Shown here piece after piece: positions 16,733 through 24,316 of a stretch of 62,900 bases of DNA. Position 1 is the first letter of the stretch. Every line of letters begins with the position of its first letter. Origin of the DNA: Phycisphaeraceae bacterium (GTDB lineage: Bacteria > Planctomycetota > Phycisphaerae > Phycisphaerales > Phycisphaeraceae). Location of the stretch: the NCBI GenBank assembly GCA_029260615.1, contig JAJDCX010000012.1, positions 1 to 62,900 on the forward strand. The letters run 5' to 3'. The notes below the pieces were generated by a model. It worked only from the letters and a program-made list of their open reading frames with translations. It made no database searches and had not been told where the DNA came from. Made by a program: the position numbers and the translations under genes.

Positions 16733-18736
16733 ATGTCTGAAAATAAAACATACAGCCGGTTGACGGATCAGCAGGTCGAGCAACTTAAGAGCCAGGGGTG
16801 CCGGGCCCAGGACTGGTCTGCGGTGACAGTCGCTCAGGGTTTTGACGCTGGGCGGGTGCGTGATGCCCAATTCGAGGGCGAGGTGAAGATCGGCTCGCTC
16901 GCGGGGACGGTTGCTAGTGCTTCGGGGTTGGATCGGCCGTGCGGGATTGAAGAAGCGACTTTGATTAACTGCACGCTTGGTGATGGGGTACGGGTTGCCA
17001 ACGTTGGTTCACACATCGCTAACTACGCGATCGGTGACGGCGTGTGCATTGAAGACGTCGGCGTGGTGCAGACGAATGCCGGGGCGATGTTCGGCAACGG
17101 GTCGGAGATCGAGGTGCTTAATGAGGGCGGCGGACGAGAGGTTTCGCTGTTCAACGGGATGTCTTCGCAGTTCGCACACCTGCTGTGCATGCACCGGTAC
17201 CGGCCAAAACTTATTGAGAAGCTCGAAGCGTTTGCCAAGTCCCAGGCGGATAGCGTCAAGTCCGACACCGGGGTCATCGGCGCGGGGGTGAAGATCTCGG
17301 CTGTGGCACGGATTATTGATGTGAATATTGGTGAGGCTGCCACCGTCTGGGGCGCATCTGCCTTGGTCAACGGGACGATCCTCTCGAGCGGTGATGCGCC
17401 CACGCTCATCGGTGACGGTGTGCAGGCGCACGATTTTATCATCGGCGAGGCGTCGAAGATTACCCAGGGTGCGATCGTCGCCAAGACGTTCGTCGGGCAG
17501 GGCTGTCAGGTCGGCAAACAGTTTTCTGCGGAAGGCTCTTTGTTCTTCGCAAACTGTGAGGCTTTCCACGGGGAGGCGTGCAGTATCTTTGCCGGGCCTT
17601 ACACGGTGACCCATCACAAGTCGACGCTGCTGATCGCGGGGCTGTTTAGCTTTTATAACGCGGGCAGCGGGACCAACCAGTCGAACCACATGTACAAGCT
17701 GGGGCCGGTTCACGAGGGCAAGATGGAGCGTGGTTGCAAGACCGGGAGCTTCAGCTACATGATGTGGCCCTGCCGAGTTGGGCCTTTCTCGGTGGTGTTG
17801 GGCAAGCACACACGATCGTTTGACCTGTCTGACTTCCCGTTCAGCCACATCGAAGCGGCGCACGACGGACGTTGCATGGTGGTGCCGGGGCTGAATCTAT
17901 CGACGGTCGGGACGGTGCGCGACGGCGCGAAATGGCCGACCCGAGATCGACGTAAGGGCAAGGTCTTGCGTGACCGGATATCGTTTGATGTGTTCAGTCC
18001 GCTGACGGTTGGGCGGATGATCGCCGGGTCCGACCGTTTGCAAGAGCTGAAAGACAACACCGAAAAATCGATCGATATTGTCACGATCAGTGGGGCGCAG
18101 GTTAAGCGTGTGCTGCTTCGTGGCGGGATCAAGTATTACCGCTCGGGGATTCATACCTACCTGTTGGATAAGGTTGTCTCCCGGATCGAGGGGGCTGTCG
18201 AGCAGGGCGGAGGCGGGTTGAGCCAGGCTTTGGCCGCGTCGCCTGATGCGGTGTACAGCGAGAAGTGGGTGGATATAGGTGGGCAGATGATGCCGGCCAA
18301 GCGTCTTGAAGACCTCTACGCGGCGGTTGAATCGGGGAAGATCGCTGGGCTTGAAACTTTTGAGTTGGCGTTGGATGCGATCCATGACGCTTATGCGGAG
18401 GACGAATGGGCCTGGGTCCGTCATGCGTACAAGAAAATATTCGGCACGGATCTTGATACGATCACCGCGTCCGATTCCGAGTCGATCGCCGAGCAACTGC
18501 TCGCGGTGCAGGGCAAGTTCTTGAGCCTGATCCTGATCGATGCGGGCAAGGAGTTTGATGAGACGACGCAGACCGGGTTCGCACAGGACGGTAGTGATGC
18601 CGATCGTGCGGCGGACTTCAAGGCTGTGCGTGGTGAGTTTGATACAAACAAATTCATCAAGCAGATGAGGCAGGCGATCGAAGATTTAAATACCCGTATC
18701 GAGAAACTCAAGCAGGCGTTGGCCGTCTGCGCCTAA
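16733..18736 (+). CDS. DUF4954 family left-handed beta-helix protein
   Basis: The 667-residue protein has an N-terminal half of hexapeptide-like repeats (for example GDGVRVANVGSHIANYAIGD, GDGVQAHDFIIGEASKI), as in left-handed beta-helix acyl- and nucleotidyltransferases. It resembles the DUF4954 family of Bacteroidetes and planctomycetes, often labelled sugar-phosphate nucleotidyltransferase-like. The C-terminal third is helical and ends in a predicted coiled coil. No function is established. It lies tightly between ackA and an acyl carrier protein; together with the beta-helix fold, that hints at acyl-group handling, which is inference only. Confidence 0.8.
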   Translation: MSENKTYSRLTDQQVEQLKSQGCRAQDWSAVTVAQGFDAGRVRDAQFEGEVKIGSLAGTVASASGLDRPCGIEEATLINCTLGDGVRVANVGSHIANYAIGDGVCIEDVGVVQTNAGAMFGNGSEIEVLNEGGGREVSLFNGMSSQFAHLLCMHRYRPKLIEKLEAFAKSQADSVKSDTGVIGAGVKISAVARIIDVNIGEAATVWGASALVNGTILSSGDAPTLIGDGVQAHDFIIGEASKITQGAIVAKTFVGQGCQVGKQFSAEGSLFFANCEAFHGEACSIFAGPYTVTHHKSTLLIAGLFSFYNAGSGTNQSNHMYKLGPVHEGKMERGCKTGSFSYMMWPCRVGPFSVVLGKHTRSFDLSDFPFSHIEAAHDGRCMVVPGLNLSTVGTVRDGAKWPTRDRRKGKVLRDRISFDVFSPLTVGRMIAGSDRLQELKDNTEKSIDIVTISGAQVKRVLLRGGIKYYRSGIHTYLLDKVVSRIEGAVEQGGGGLSQALAASPDAVYSEKWVDIGGQMMPAKRLEDLYAAVESGKIAGLETFELALDAIHDAYAEDEWAWVRHAYKKIFGTDLDTITASDSESIAEQLLAVQGKFLSLILIDAGKEFDETTQTGFAQDGSDADRAADFKAVRGEFDTNKFIKQMRQAIEDLNTRIEKLKQALAVCA

Positions 18737-18756
18737 TCATTAAGGAGGCTATTGCT

Positions 18757-18990
18757 ATGTCAGATACCACAGAACGAGTTAAGAAGGTCGCTGCCGAGAC
18801 TCTTAAGGTTGACCTGTCGATGGTCAAGGACGATTCGCGATTTGTGGAAGACCTGGGAGCTGAATCGATCCAGAGCGTCGAACTGGTGGCGGCGTTTGAA
18901 GAAGAGTTTGATATCGAGATGGACGAGCAGGGTGCGCTGGGTGTGAAGGATGTCGGCTCGGCGGTGGTGTTTATTGAGAAGCACCTGTAG
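18757..18990 (+). CDS. Acyl carrier protein
   Basis: The 77-residue acidic protein has the ACP fold and signature. The phosphopantetheine attachment serine is S37 in GAESIQSVELV, where E36-S37-I38 replaces the usual Asp-Ser-Leu. A strong AAGGAGG precedes the ATG. It sits 20 bp after the DUF4954 gene and away from fatty-acid synthesis genes, so it may be a dedicated carrier and not the housekeeping AcpP. Its partner enzymes are not in the window unless DUF4954 is one. Confidence 0.93.
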   Translation: MSDTTERVKKVAAETLKVDLSMVKDDSRFVEDLGAESIQSVELVAAFEEEFDIEMDEQGALGVKDVGSAVVFIEKHL

Positions 18991-19194
18991 GTTGTGGCAG
19001 GCCGATTGGCTTGAAGGTGTCGCGTTCTGGGTCCCTCGTCTTACTGGGAGGGCGGGTTCGCCGACGTTCATCGCTGTATACCGATCCCTTGGCAAAGCCG
19101 AGGGGCTTAGGGGCGATGTGGTGTGTTTGCTGTGGTGGCATGTGTGCCTGACTTGACCGGGGGGGCGATTGCGTAGACTGTGTTGCCACAGGTT

Positions 19195-20298
19195 ATGACC
19201 CACCCGCAGATTGACGCCAACCAGATCAATGTCCTGCCGCTGGCCCAGCGGGAGAGCTATATACAGATCGAGACGGCGGCAATTGAGACGTCCGCAGAGG
19301 TGCCTGACCCCGGGGCGATGGGCGGGCAGCTTGATCGTTTGGCCGATCGGATCGTCGATGCGCGGGAGTCTGGCGCGTCGGTGATGTTGGTGTACGGGGC
19401 ACATGTGATTAAGAACGGGTGCGGGCCGTTGGTAAAGGCGCTTGTTGAGGCGGGGCACATCACGCATCTGGCGACGCAGGGGGCGGGGATCATTCACGAC
19501 TGGGAGTTTGCTTTCCTGGGCCGATCCAGTGAATCGGTGCGCGACAACACGCCCGAGGGTCGGTTTGGGACCTGGGACGAGACCGGGCGGTGGTTGAGTT
19601 TAGCGGCGTTGGTCGGTGCGGCGGAGGGGATCGGCTGGGGTGAAGCGGTGGGGCGGATGGTTGCTGAGGACGGGTTGACCCTGCCGGACCCTGATATTCT
19701 GGCGAAGCAGGTCAGCGATGACCCATCGAATGATCTGGCCGGGGCGTGGGCGGACCTGCTGAATGTGATGCGGCGCTTTGATCTGAAACCGGGTCGGCAC
19801 GAGGTGGTGCATCCTTATAAGCAATACACCGTGCTGGATGCGTCTTACCGCAAGGGGGTTGCGTTGACGGTTCATCCTGGGATCGGGTACGACATTATTA
19901 CCAACCACCCGATGTTCCACGGAGGGGCGATCGGCCGAGCCAGCGCGACCGACACACGCATTTTTGCGGAGGGCGTGAAGAATCTTAGTGGCGGGGTCTA
20001 CCTGACCATTGGGTCTGCGATCATGAGTCCACAGGTGTTTGAAAAGGCCTTGAGTGTGGCGAATAACCTGTTGATGACGGAGGTGCCGGGTGGCAAGGGG
20101 GTGCAGGGGCATCACATGGCGGTGGTGGATCTGCAGGACGGCGGGGGTTGGGATTGGGGGCGGGGTGAGCCGCCTAAGGACAGCCCGGCGTATTATTTGC
20201 GGTTCTGCAAGACGTTCGCCCGGATGGGCGGGTCACTAGACTATATTTGTGGGGATAACCGGGTGGTGCTGGCGAATCTGGTGCAGCGCCTCGGATGA
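19195..20298 (+). CDS. Conserved protein of unknown function, possible Rossmann/DHS-like fold
   Basis: I do not recognise a named function for this 367-residue protein. It has long Gly-rich stretches: VMLVYGAHVIKNGCGPLV, THLATQGAGIIHDWEFAFLG, NHPMFHGGAIGRAS and GGVYLTIGSAIMSP. These look like nucleotide- or NAD-binding loops and remind me of deoxyhypusine-synthase-like folds, but this is not proven. A conserved ET follows GRFGTWD. ATG 19195 is preferred over GTG 19180, which has no better ribosome-binding site. It precedes a GmhA-type isomerase by 46 bp, which suggests a shared sugar-phosphate pathway. Confidence 0.6.
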   Translation: MTHPQIDANQINVLPLAQRESYIQIETAAIETSAEVPDPGAMGGQLDRLADRIVDARESGASVMLVYGAHVIKNGCGPLVKALVEAGHITHLATQGAGIIHDWEFAFLGRSSESVRDNTPEGRFGTWDETGRWLSLAALVGAAEGIGWGEAVGRMVAEDGLTLPDPDILAKQVSDDPSNDLAGAWADLLNVMRRFDLKPGRHEVVHPYKQYTVLDASYRKGVALTVHPGIGYDIITNHPMFHGGAIGRASATDTRIFAEGVKNLSGGVYLTIGSAIMSPQVFEKALSVANNLLMTEVPGGKGVQGHHMAVVDLQDGGGWDWGRGEPPKDSPAYYLRFCKTFARMGGSLDYICGDNRVVLANLVQRLG

Positions 20299-20344
20299 CC
20301 GGTGGTGGGCGAACGACGTTACCTTGATTTAGATAAGTAGAACT

Positions 20345-20926
20345 ATGCCGCTTGAACAAGCCGACGACATCTTGAATGCGAACATCGCCGACGCGACCCG
20401 CACCTTTGCGAATCTTAGTGTGCATGGCCCGGCGCTTGGGCGGGCCGCCAAGATGCTGGCGGACTGCTTGATGGGTGGGCACAAGCTGCTGGCCTGCGGG
20501 AACGGTGGGAGTTCAGCGGACGCTTCACATATTGTTGCGGAGGTCGTGGGTCGGTTCGTCGATGACCGTCGGGGTTATCCCGCGATCGCGTTGAGTGAGC
20601 CGACGGGTGTGATGACGGCGGTCGGGAACGATTACGGGTTCGATCATATTTTTTCGCGCCAAGTCGAGGCGTTGGGGCAGCGGGGGGATGTGCTCTTGGT
20701 GATCTCGACGAGCGGGAATTCGGCGAACGTTCTGCGTGCTCTGGAGGCGGCCGATAAGATCGGGCTTGGGACGATCTCGTTGCTGGGTAAGGACGGCGGC
20801 AAAGCCCGTGGGGCGGCGGCGGTAGAGATGATTGTGGATGAGTCTGTGACCGCACGGGTGCAGGAAGCCCACCAACTGCTGTATCACAGCCTCTGCCAGG
20901 CGGTCGATCAGGTGCTGTGCGGCTGA
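20345..20926 (+). CDS. gmhA: SIS-domain phosphoheptose isomerase
   Basis: The 193-residue protein matches GmhA, which converts sedoheptulose-7-phosphate to D-glycero-D-manno-heptose-7-phosphate for lipopolysaccharide or S-layer heptose. It has the SIS motif CGNGGSSADASHIVAE with zinc His and Glu, VVGRF, ISTSGNSANV, and the C-terminal QEAHQLLYHSLC with the Gln and His ligands. No other heptose genes are in the window. It follows the unknown protein and probably shares its transcript. A related SIS role on another sugar phosphate is possible. Confidence 0.88.
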   Translation: MPLEQADDILNANIADATRTFANLSVHGPALGRAAKMLADCLMGGHKLLACGNGGSSADASHIVAEVVGRFVDDRRGYPAIALSEPTGVMTAVGNDYGFDHIFSRQVEALGQRGDVLLVISTSGNSANVLRALEAADKIGLGTISLLGKDGGKARGAAAVEMIVDESVTARVQEAHQLLYHSLCQAVDQVLCG

Positions 20927-21078
20927 CTGGGGCGATAATATTTCTATTTTTGTGAATCCAGGGGGAATTATTTCGGGGTTGAAACGTCGATATAGTAGTA
21001 GCAGAGGCGGTCGCGCCAGTCTATAATGCCTGGTGCGATCTGGGGCAATATGTACCATCACTCCGGCAGGGCCAGGCA

Positions 21079-21774
21079 ATGAAACCGACACACGGGCAAG
21101 CACAGGGCTGGGGTCTGAAAGGCCAAGACGGGTTTTCGGTGGTTGAGCTGCTTGTGATGATTGCCGTGTTAGCGCTGCTTGCGGCGTTGTTGCTTCCGTC
21201 CTTTAGCCGTGTGCGATCGGCGTCACGTCAGATCGCGTGCTCGATCCAACTCAAGCGTATCGACGATGGGCTTTCCAAACACGCGGAGGATTTTGACCAC
21301 CGCTACGCGATCGCCGGGGGGCTTGTGGCTTGGGGGCAGGTCGATCCGACGACCCACAAGCCTTCCTGGATGCGGCAGGTGGAGCCCTACGTATCGGGCA
21401 TGGGTGTGTTTTCAGGTTGCGCAGCGTACCCGGTGCCTAGCGAGTTCCACTACTTTTTGGGTGCGCGGGGTGCGTATATAGATGCGGGTCAGAAATTTGC
21501 GGCCGTCGATCGGCAGAAAGTCCGGTTCCCCTCGGCGTTTGTCGTTACGGGTGACAACAACTTCAGCCCGTTTGAAATCTTGGGTGAGACGCAGGACGCA
21601 GACAAAGACGACTACACCTTCATGACCCAGGTCTTCTCTCGTGATGATACGCACTGGAGTCCCCAGCACAGCGGTATGCTCAACACGGCCTTCGCCGACG
21701 GGCACGTCGCGGTCTTTGACCGGTCTGATAACGACCGGATGACCTACCGGTATGACACGATGTCGGCGTACTGA
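21079..21774 (+). CDS. Prepilin-type N-terminal domain protein (pseudopilin)
   Basis: The 231-residue protein has a 17-residue leader and a type IV prepilin signature GFSVVELLVMIAVLALLAAL, with the peptidase cut after the Gly and the +5 Glu present. The C-terminal part has HSGMLNTAFADGHVAVFD, a motif typical of the abundant H-X9-DG pseudopilins of planctomycetes. It lies alone, 150 bp after gmhA and about 360 bp before the secretion operon. A TATAAT at 21022-21027 could be its -10 box. Its cargo or surface role is unknown. Confidence 0.85.
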   Translation: MKPTHGQAQGWGLKGQDGFSVVELLVMIAVLALLAALLLPSFSRVRSASRQIACSIQLKRIDDGLSKHAEDFDHRYAIAGGLVAWGQVDPTTHKPSWMRQVEPYVSGMGVFSGCAAYPVPSEFHYFLGARGAYIDAGQKFAAVDRQKVRFPSAFVVTGDNNFSPFEILGETQDADKDDYTFMTQVFSRDDTHWSPQHSGMLNTAFADGHVAVFDRSDNDRMTYRYDTMSAY

Positions 21775-22133
21775 GTCGCGCCGGTCACTTGCAACACAGC
21801 CGCCGATTATATTTGACGGCCTAGGCGCATGAATCGCCGTGCCCGTTGTTATTGTGTTTCCCCGTGCCTACTGACAACAGCAGGCTGATATATTTCCCAG
21901 CCACACATCTTTTTCCCATATCCCTGTTTTTATCGGTGTCATTGCTCCTCATCGTACTGCGCTAGCAGTCGGTCTGAGATGATGTGATTGCCGCGGCTTG
22001 GCCTGTCTTTTCAGGGTGCTGGTTATGGGACACCGCGAAGTGTCTGTGCACACCGGGTGGACCTCAGTAGGGGCCTCAGGTTGCCGATAGCTCATATGAA
22101 GTAGTTTTTGTAGGCTCCTAAGGAGTGGGATAC
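21775..22133. other. Intergenic region before the secretion operon
   Basis: These 359 bp hold no convincing gene on either strand. The stretch around 21805-21950 is more AT-rich than its surroundings and may include the promoter of the downstream operon, but I could not pick a confident -35/-10 pair. The ribosome-binding site AAGGAG at 22120-22125 belongs to the sensor kinase gene. Confidence 0.4.
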
Positions 22134-23975
22134 ATGAGTGAGTCGGTTCAAAGCCCGGGTGCCAAACGCCGGGGAAGGCTTGGCCCAGCGGAGACGCTGA
22201 TCGGTCCGATTCTGGTTGTCGCCGTTGTTGTGGTGATGGCTGCGCTCTTTGTGGTGGGTTGGTGGTCGGTGCGCGCCGAGCGTACAGCGGTGGTGGCGGC
22301 GAGGACGGCACATGTTGTTTCGAGCTCGCAGCTGCTGGCGGACAGTGTGCATTCGATGCTTTCTTCCGGTGACGTAGCGGCAGTGCGCAGGTTGATGGCA
22401 GGGGCGGGTCGTCAGAATGGTTTTCAGTCATGCCGGGTTGAACTGCCGGACGGATCGATCCTTGCGGACATGGAGCCTGCACGCAACGCGGTGGATACGC
22501 TGGCGGATACCTGGCCAGGTGGAGACGCTACCGGTGAGGTGATCCAGCAGGTCGGTGACGGTGAGTTGACTCTGATTTATCCAATCAAGCTACCCGGCCG
22601 AGGTATCGTGACTTTGCGGGTGGAGGCATCGACAGGTGCGTTGGGTCAGGGTGCCGGGATGACGTTGGTGGTGGCTGTGGCGGTTGCGGGGGCGATACTG
22701 ATCCTGGTCGTGTTGTTGTACAGGCCTGCCAAGTCGAGGGTCGTGCCATTCGCATTGATCCGCGAGGCACTTATGTCAATCCAGAGTGGTGAAGCCGATC
22801 CCGATGCGTTGAAAGTCAGTGACGCATTGGGGCCAGAGGCTCGCGTTTGGAACCAGCTTGTCGGGCAGCAGGATCGGCGTGAGCAAGACAAGTTGCTTGA
22901 CCGGGCACTGTCGTCTGCCGCGAGCGGGCAGACCGGGTCGGGCTCGTTTGGTGTGATCGGCGATGCGTTGTGGCATGGGATCGTCCTGGTCGGCGATGAG
23001 ATGCGTGTGAGCTATGCCAACGGTGCGGCTGCTGTATTGCTTAAGTCGTCCCGCGAGGCCCTGCTCAATACGGCTGCCTCGGAGCTGTTTGACGAGGATG
23101 TGATATCGGCTTTGCGTGAAGTGACCCGGGGTGGCGATGGTCGCCGGCGAACCATCGAGCCAGGCCAGACAAGCGAGGACGGTGCCGAGGCACTTCGATT
23201 CAGTATCCGGGCCGTGAGGGATGATCGTGGGAAGACCGGGTTGGTTCTTATCGAGGACGTCACTCAGCAACGGATTGCCGAGCAGACCCGACGGAACTTT
23301 GTTGCACAGGTGGCGCACGAGCTGCGTACGCCTTTGACGAACATCAGCCTGAACGTTGAGGCAGCGGTGGATGACGGCGAAGAAGACGCGGAGTTGCGTG
23401 GGCGTTGTCTGAACGTGATTAACCAGGAGACTCAGAGGCTGGCGCAGTTGGTGAACGACATGCTGTCGGTTTCGGAGGTTGAGGCCGGGTCGATGTCATT
23501 GCGTGAGAACGACATACGCTTGGATGCGGTGTTCGCCGATCTCGAAGCAGATTTCAAGCAGTTGGCCCAAGAGAAACAAGTGAAGCTGAGTTTTGATCTG
23601 CCGCCCAAGCTCCCGGTGATTCAAGGGGATCGGGACAAGCTGGCTATTTCATTGCACAACCTGCTGGGCAACGCGATCAAGTATTCGCCGACGGGGGGCG
23701 AGGTGACGGTGGTGATCTTGGCCGAAGACGGGAAGCTGTCGGTGGCGTTTAAGGACAAGGGCATCGGGATCGACAAGGAGGAGTTGGAGAAGGTGTTCGA
23801 AAGGTTCTACCGGGCGAAGGACAGCCGGGTCAAGGAGATCACGGGGACGGGCCTGGGGCTGCCGATTGCGCGTGAGATTGTCAGGCGTCACGGCGGCGAC
23901 ATCGATGCCAGCTCGTCGTTGAACCAGGGGAGTACGTTTACGATCAACCTGCCCTACAAGCCTGAGGCGGCCTGA
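22134..23975 (+). CDS. Membrane sensor histidine kinase (PhoR-like architecture)
   Basis: I start at ATG 22134, 8 bp after AAGGAG; an upstream in-frame GTG lies on that site. Domains in order: transmembrane helix (about 22-44), extracytoplasmic sensor (45-165), second helix (about 170-192), a PAS-like region (260-375), HisKA with the phospho-accepting His in AHELRTPL (about 395), and HATPase_c (500-610, with GNAIKYSP, DKGIGI and GTGLGLPIA). No response regulator is adjacent. It opens the type II secretion / pilus-like operon with a 5-bp gap to a STAS gene, so it may sense the envelope and tune this machine. Confidence 0.92.
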   Translation: MSESVQSPGAKRRGRLGPAETLIGPILVVAVVVVMAALFVVGWWSVRAERTAVVAARTAHVVSSSQLLADSVHSMLSSGDVAAVRRLMAGAGRQNGFQSCRVELPDGSILADMEPARNAVDTLADTWPGGDATGEVIQQVGDGELTLIYPIKLPGRGIVTLRVEASTGALGQGAGMTLVVAVAVAGAILILVVLLYRPAKSRVVPFALIREALMSIQSGEADPDALKVSDALGPEARVWNQLVGQQDRREQDKLLDRALSSAASGQTGSGSFGVIGDALWHGIVLVGDEMRVSYANGAAAVLLKSSREALLNTAASELFDEDVISALREVTRGGDGRRRTIEPGQTSEDGAEALRFSIRAVRDDRGKTGLVLIEDVTQQRIAEQTRRNFVAQVAHELRTPLTNISLNVEAAVDDGEEDAELRGRCLNVINQETQRLAQLVNDMLSVSEVEAGSMSLRENDIRLDAVFADLEADFKQLAQEKQVKLSFDLPPKLPVIQGDRDKLAISLHNLLGNAIKYSPTGGEVTVVILAEDGKLSVAFKDKGIGIDKEELEKVFERFYRAKDSRVKEITGTGLGLPIAREIVRRHGGDIDASSSLNQGSTFTINLPYKPEAA

Positions 23976-23980
23976 AAAAG

Positions 23981-24316
23981 ATGCAGATTAAGGAACAGAC
24001 CCAGGGAGCGGTGATGGTGCTGGAGCCGGACGGCGCGTTGACCGTAGACGACGCCGAACAGTTCAAGGGCCGGCTCACCGAGGCGCTTGCCGAGAGTTCA
24101 GGCCGAGTGGTTGTGGACCTTTCGTCGGTGCCGTTTGTCGATAGCCGGGGCCTGGAGGTTCTGGTTGAGGCCAACGACGCATTGGCTGATGGCGGGCGGT
24201 CTCTGAAACTCTGTGGGATCAACGAGACGATCCGGGAGGTGCTGGACCTGACCGGTCTGGCGAATCGGTTTGACCACTTTGATGATACGAACTCGGCGTT
24301 AAGGAGTTTCCATTGA
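23981..24316 (+). CDS. STAS-domain anti-sigma-factor-antagonist-like protein
   Basis: The 111-residue protein is a single STAS domain. The phosphorylatable serine is kept at S55 in FVDSRGLEV, as in SpoIIAA/RsbV. Such proteins are switches that bind or release partner kinases or anti-sigma factors. No RsbW-like kinase is encoded nearby. The gene sits between the sensor kinase and the secretion ATPase and overlaps the start of the latter by 4 bp, so it may regulate machine assembly. This is inferred from position only. Confidence 0.88.
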   Translation: MQIKEQTQGAVMVLEPDGALTVDDAEQFKGRLTEALAESSGRVVVDLSSVPFVDSRGLEVLVEANDALADGGRSLKLCGINETIREVLDLTGLANRFDHFDDTNSALRSFH

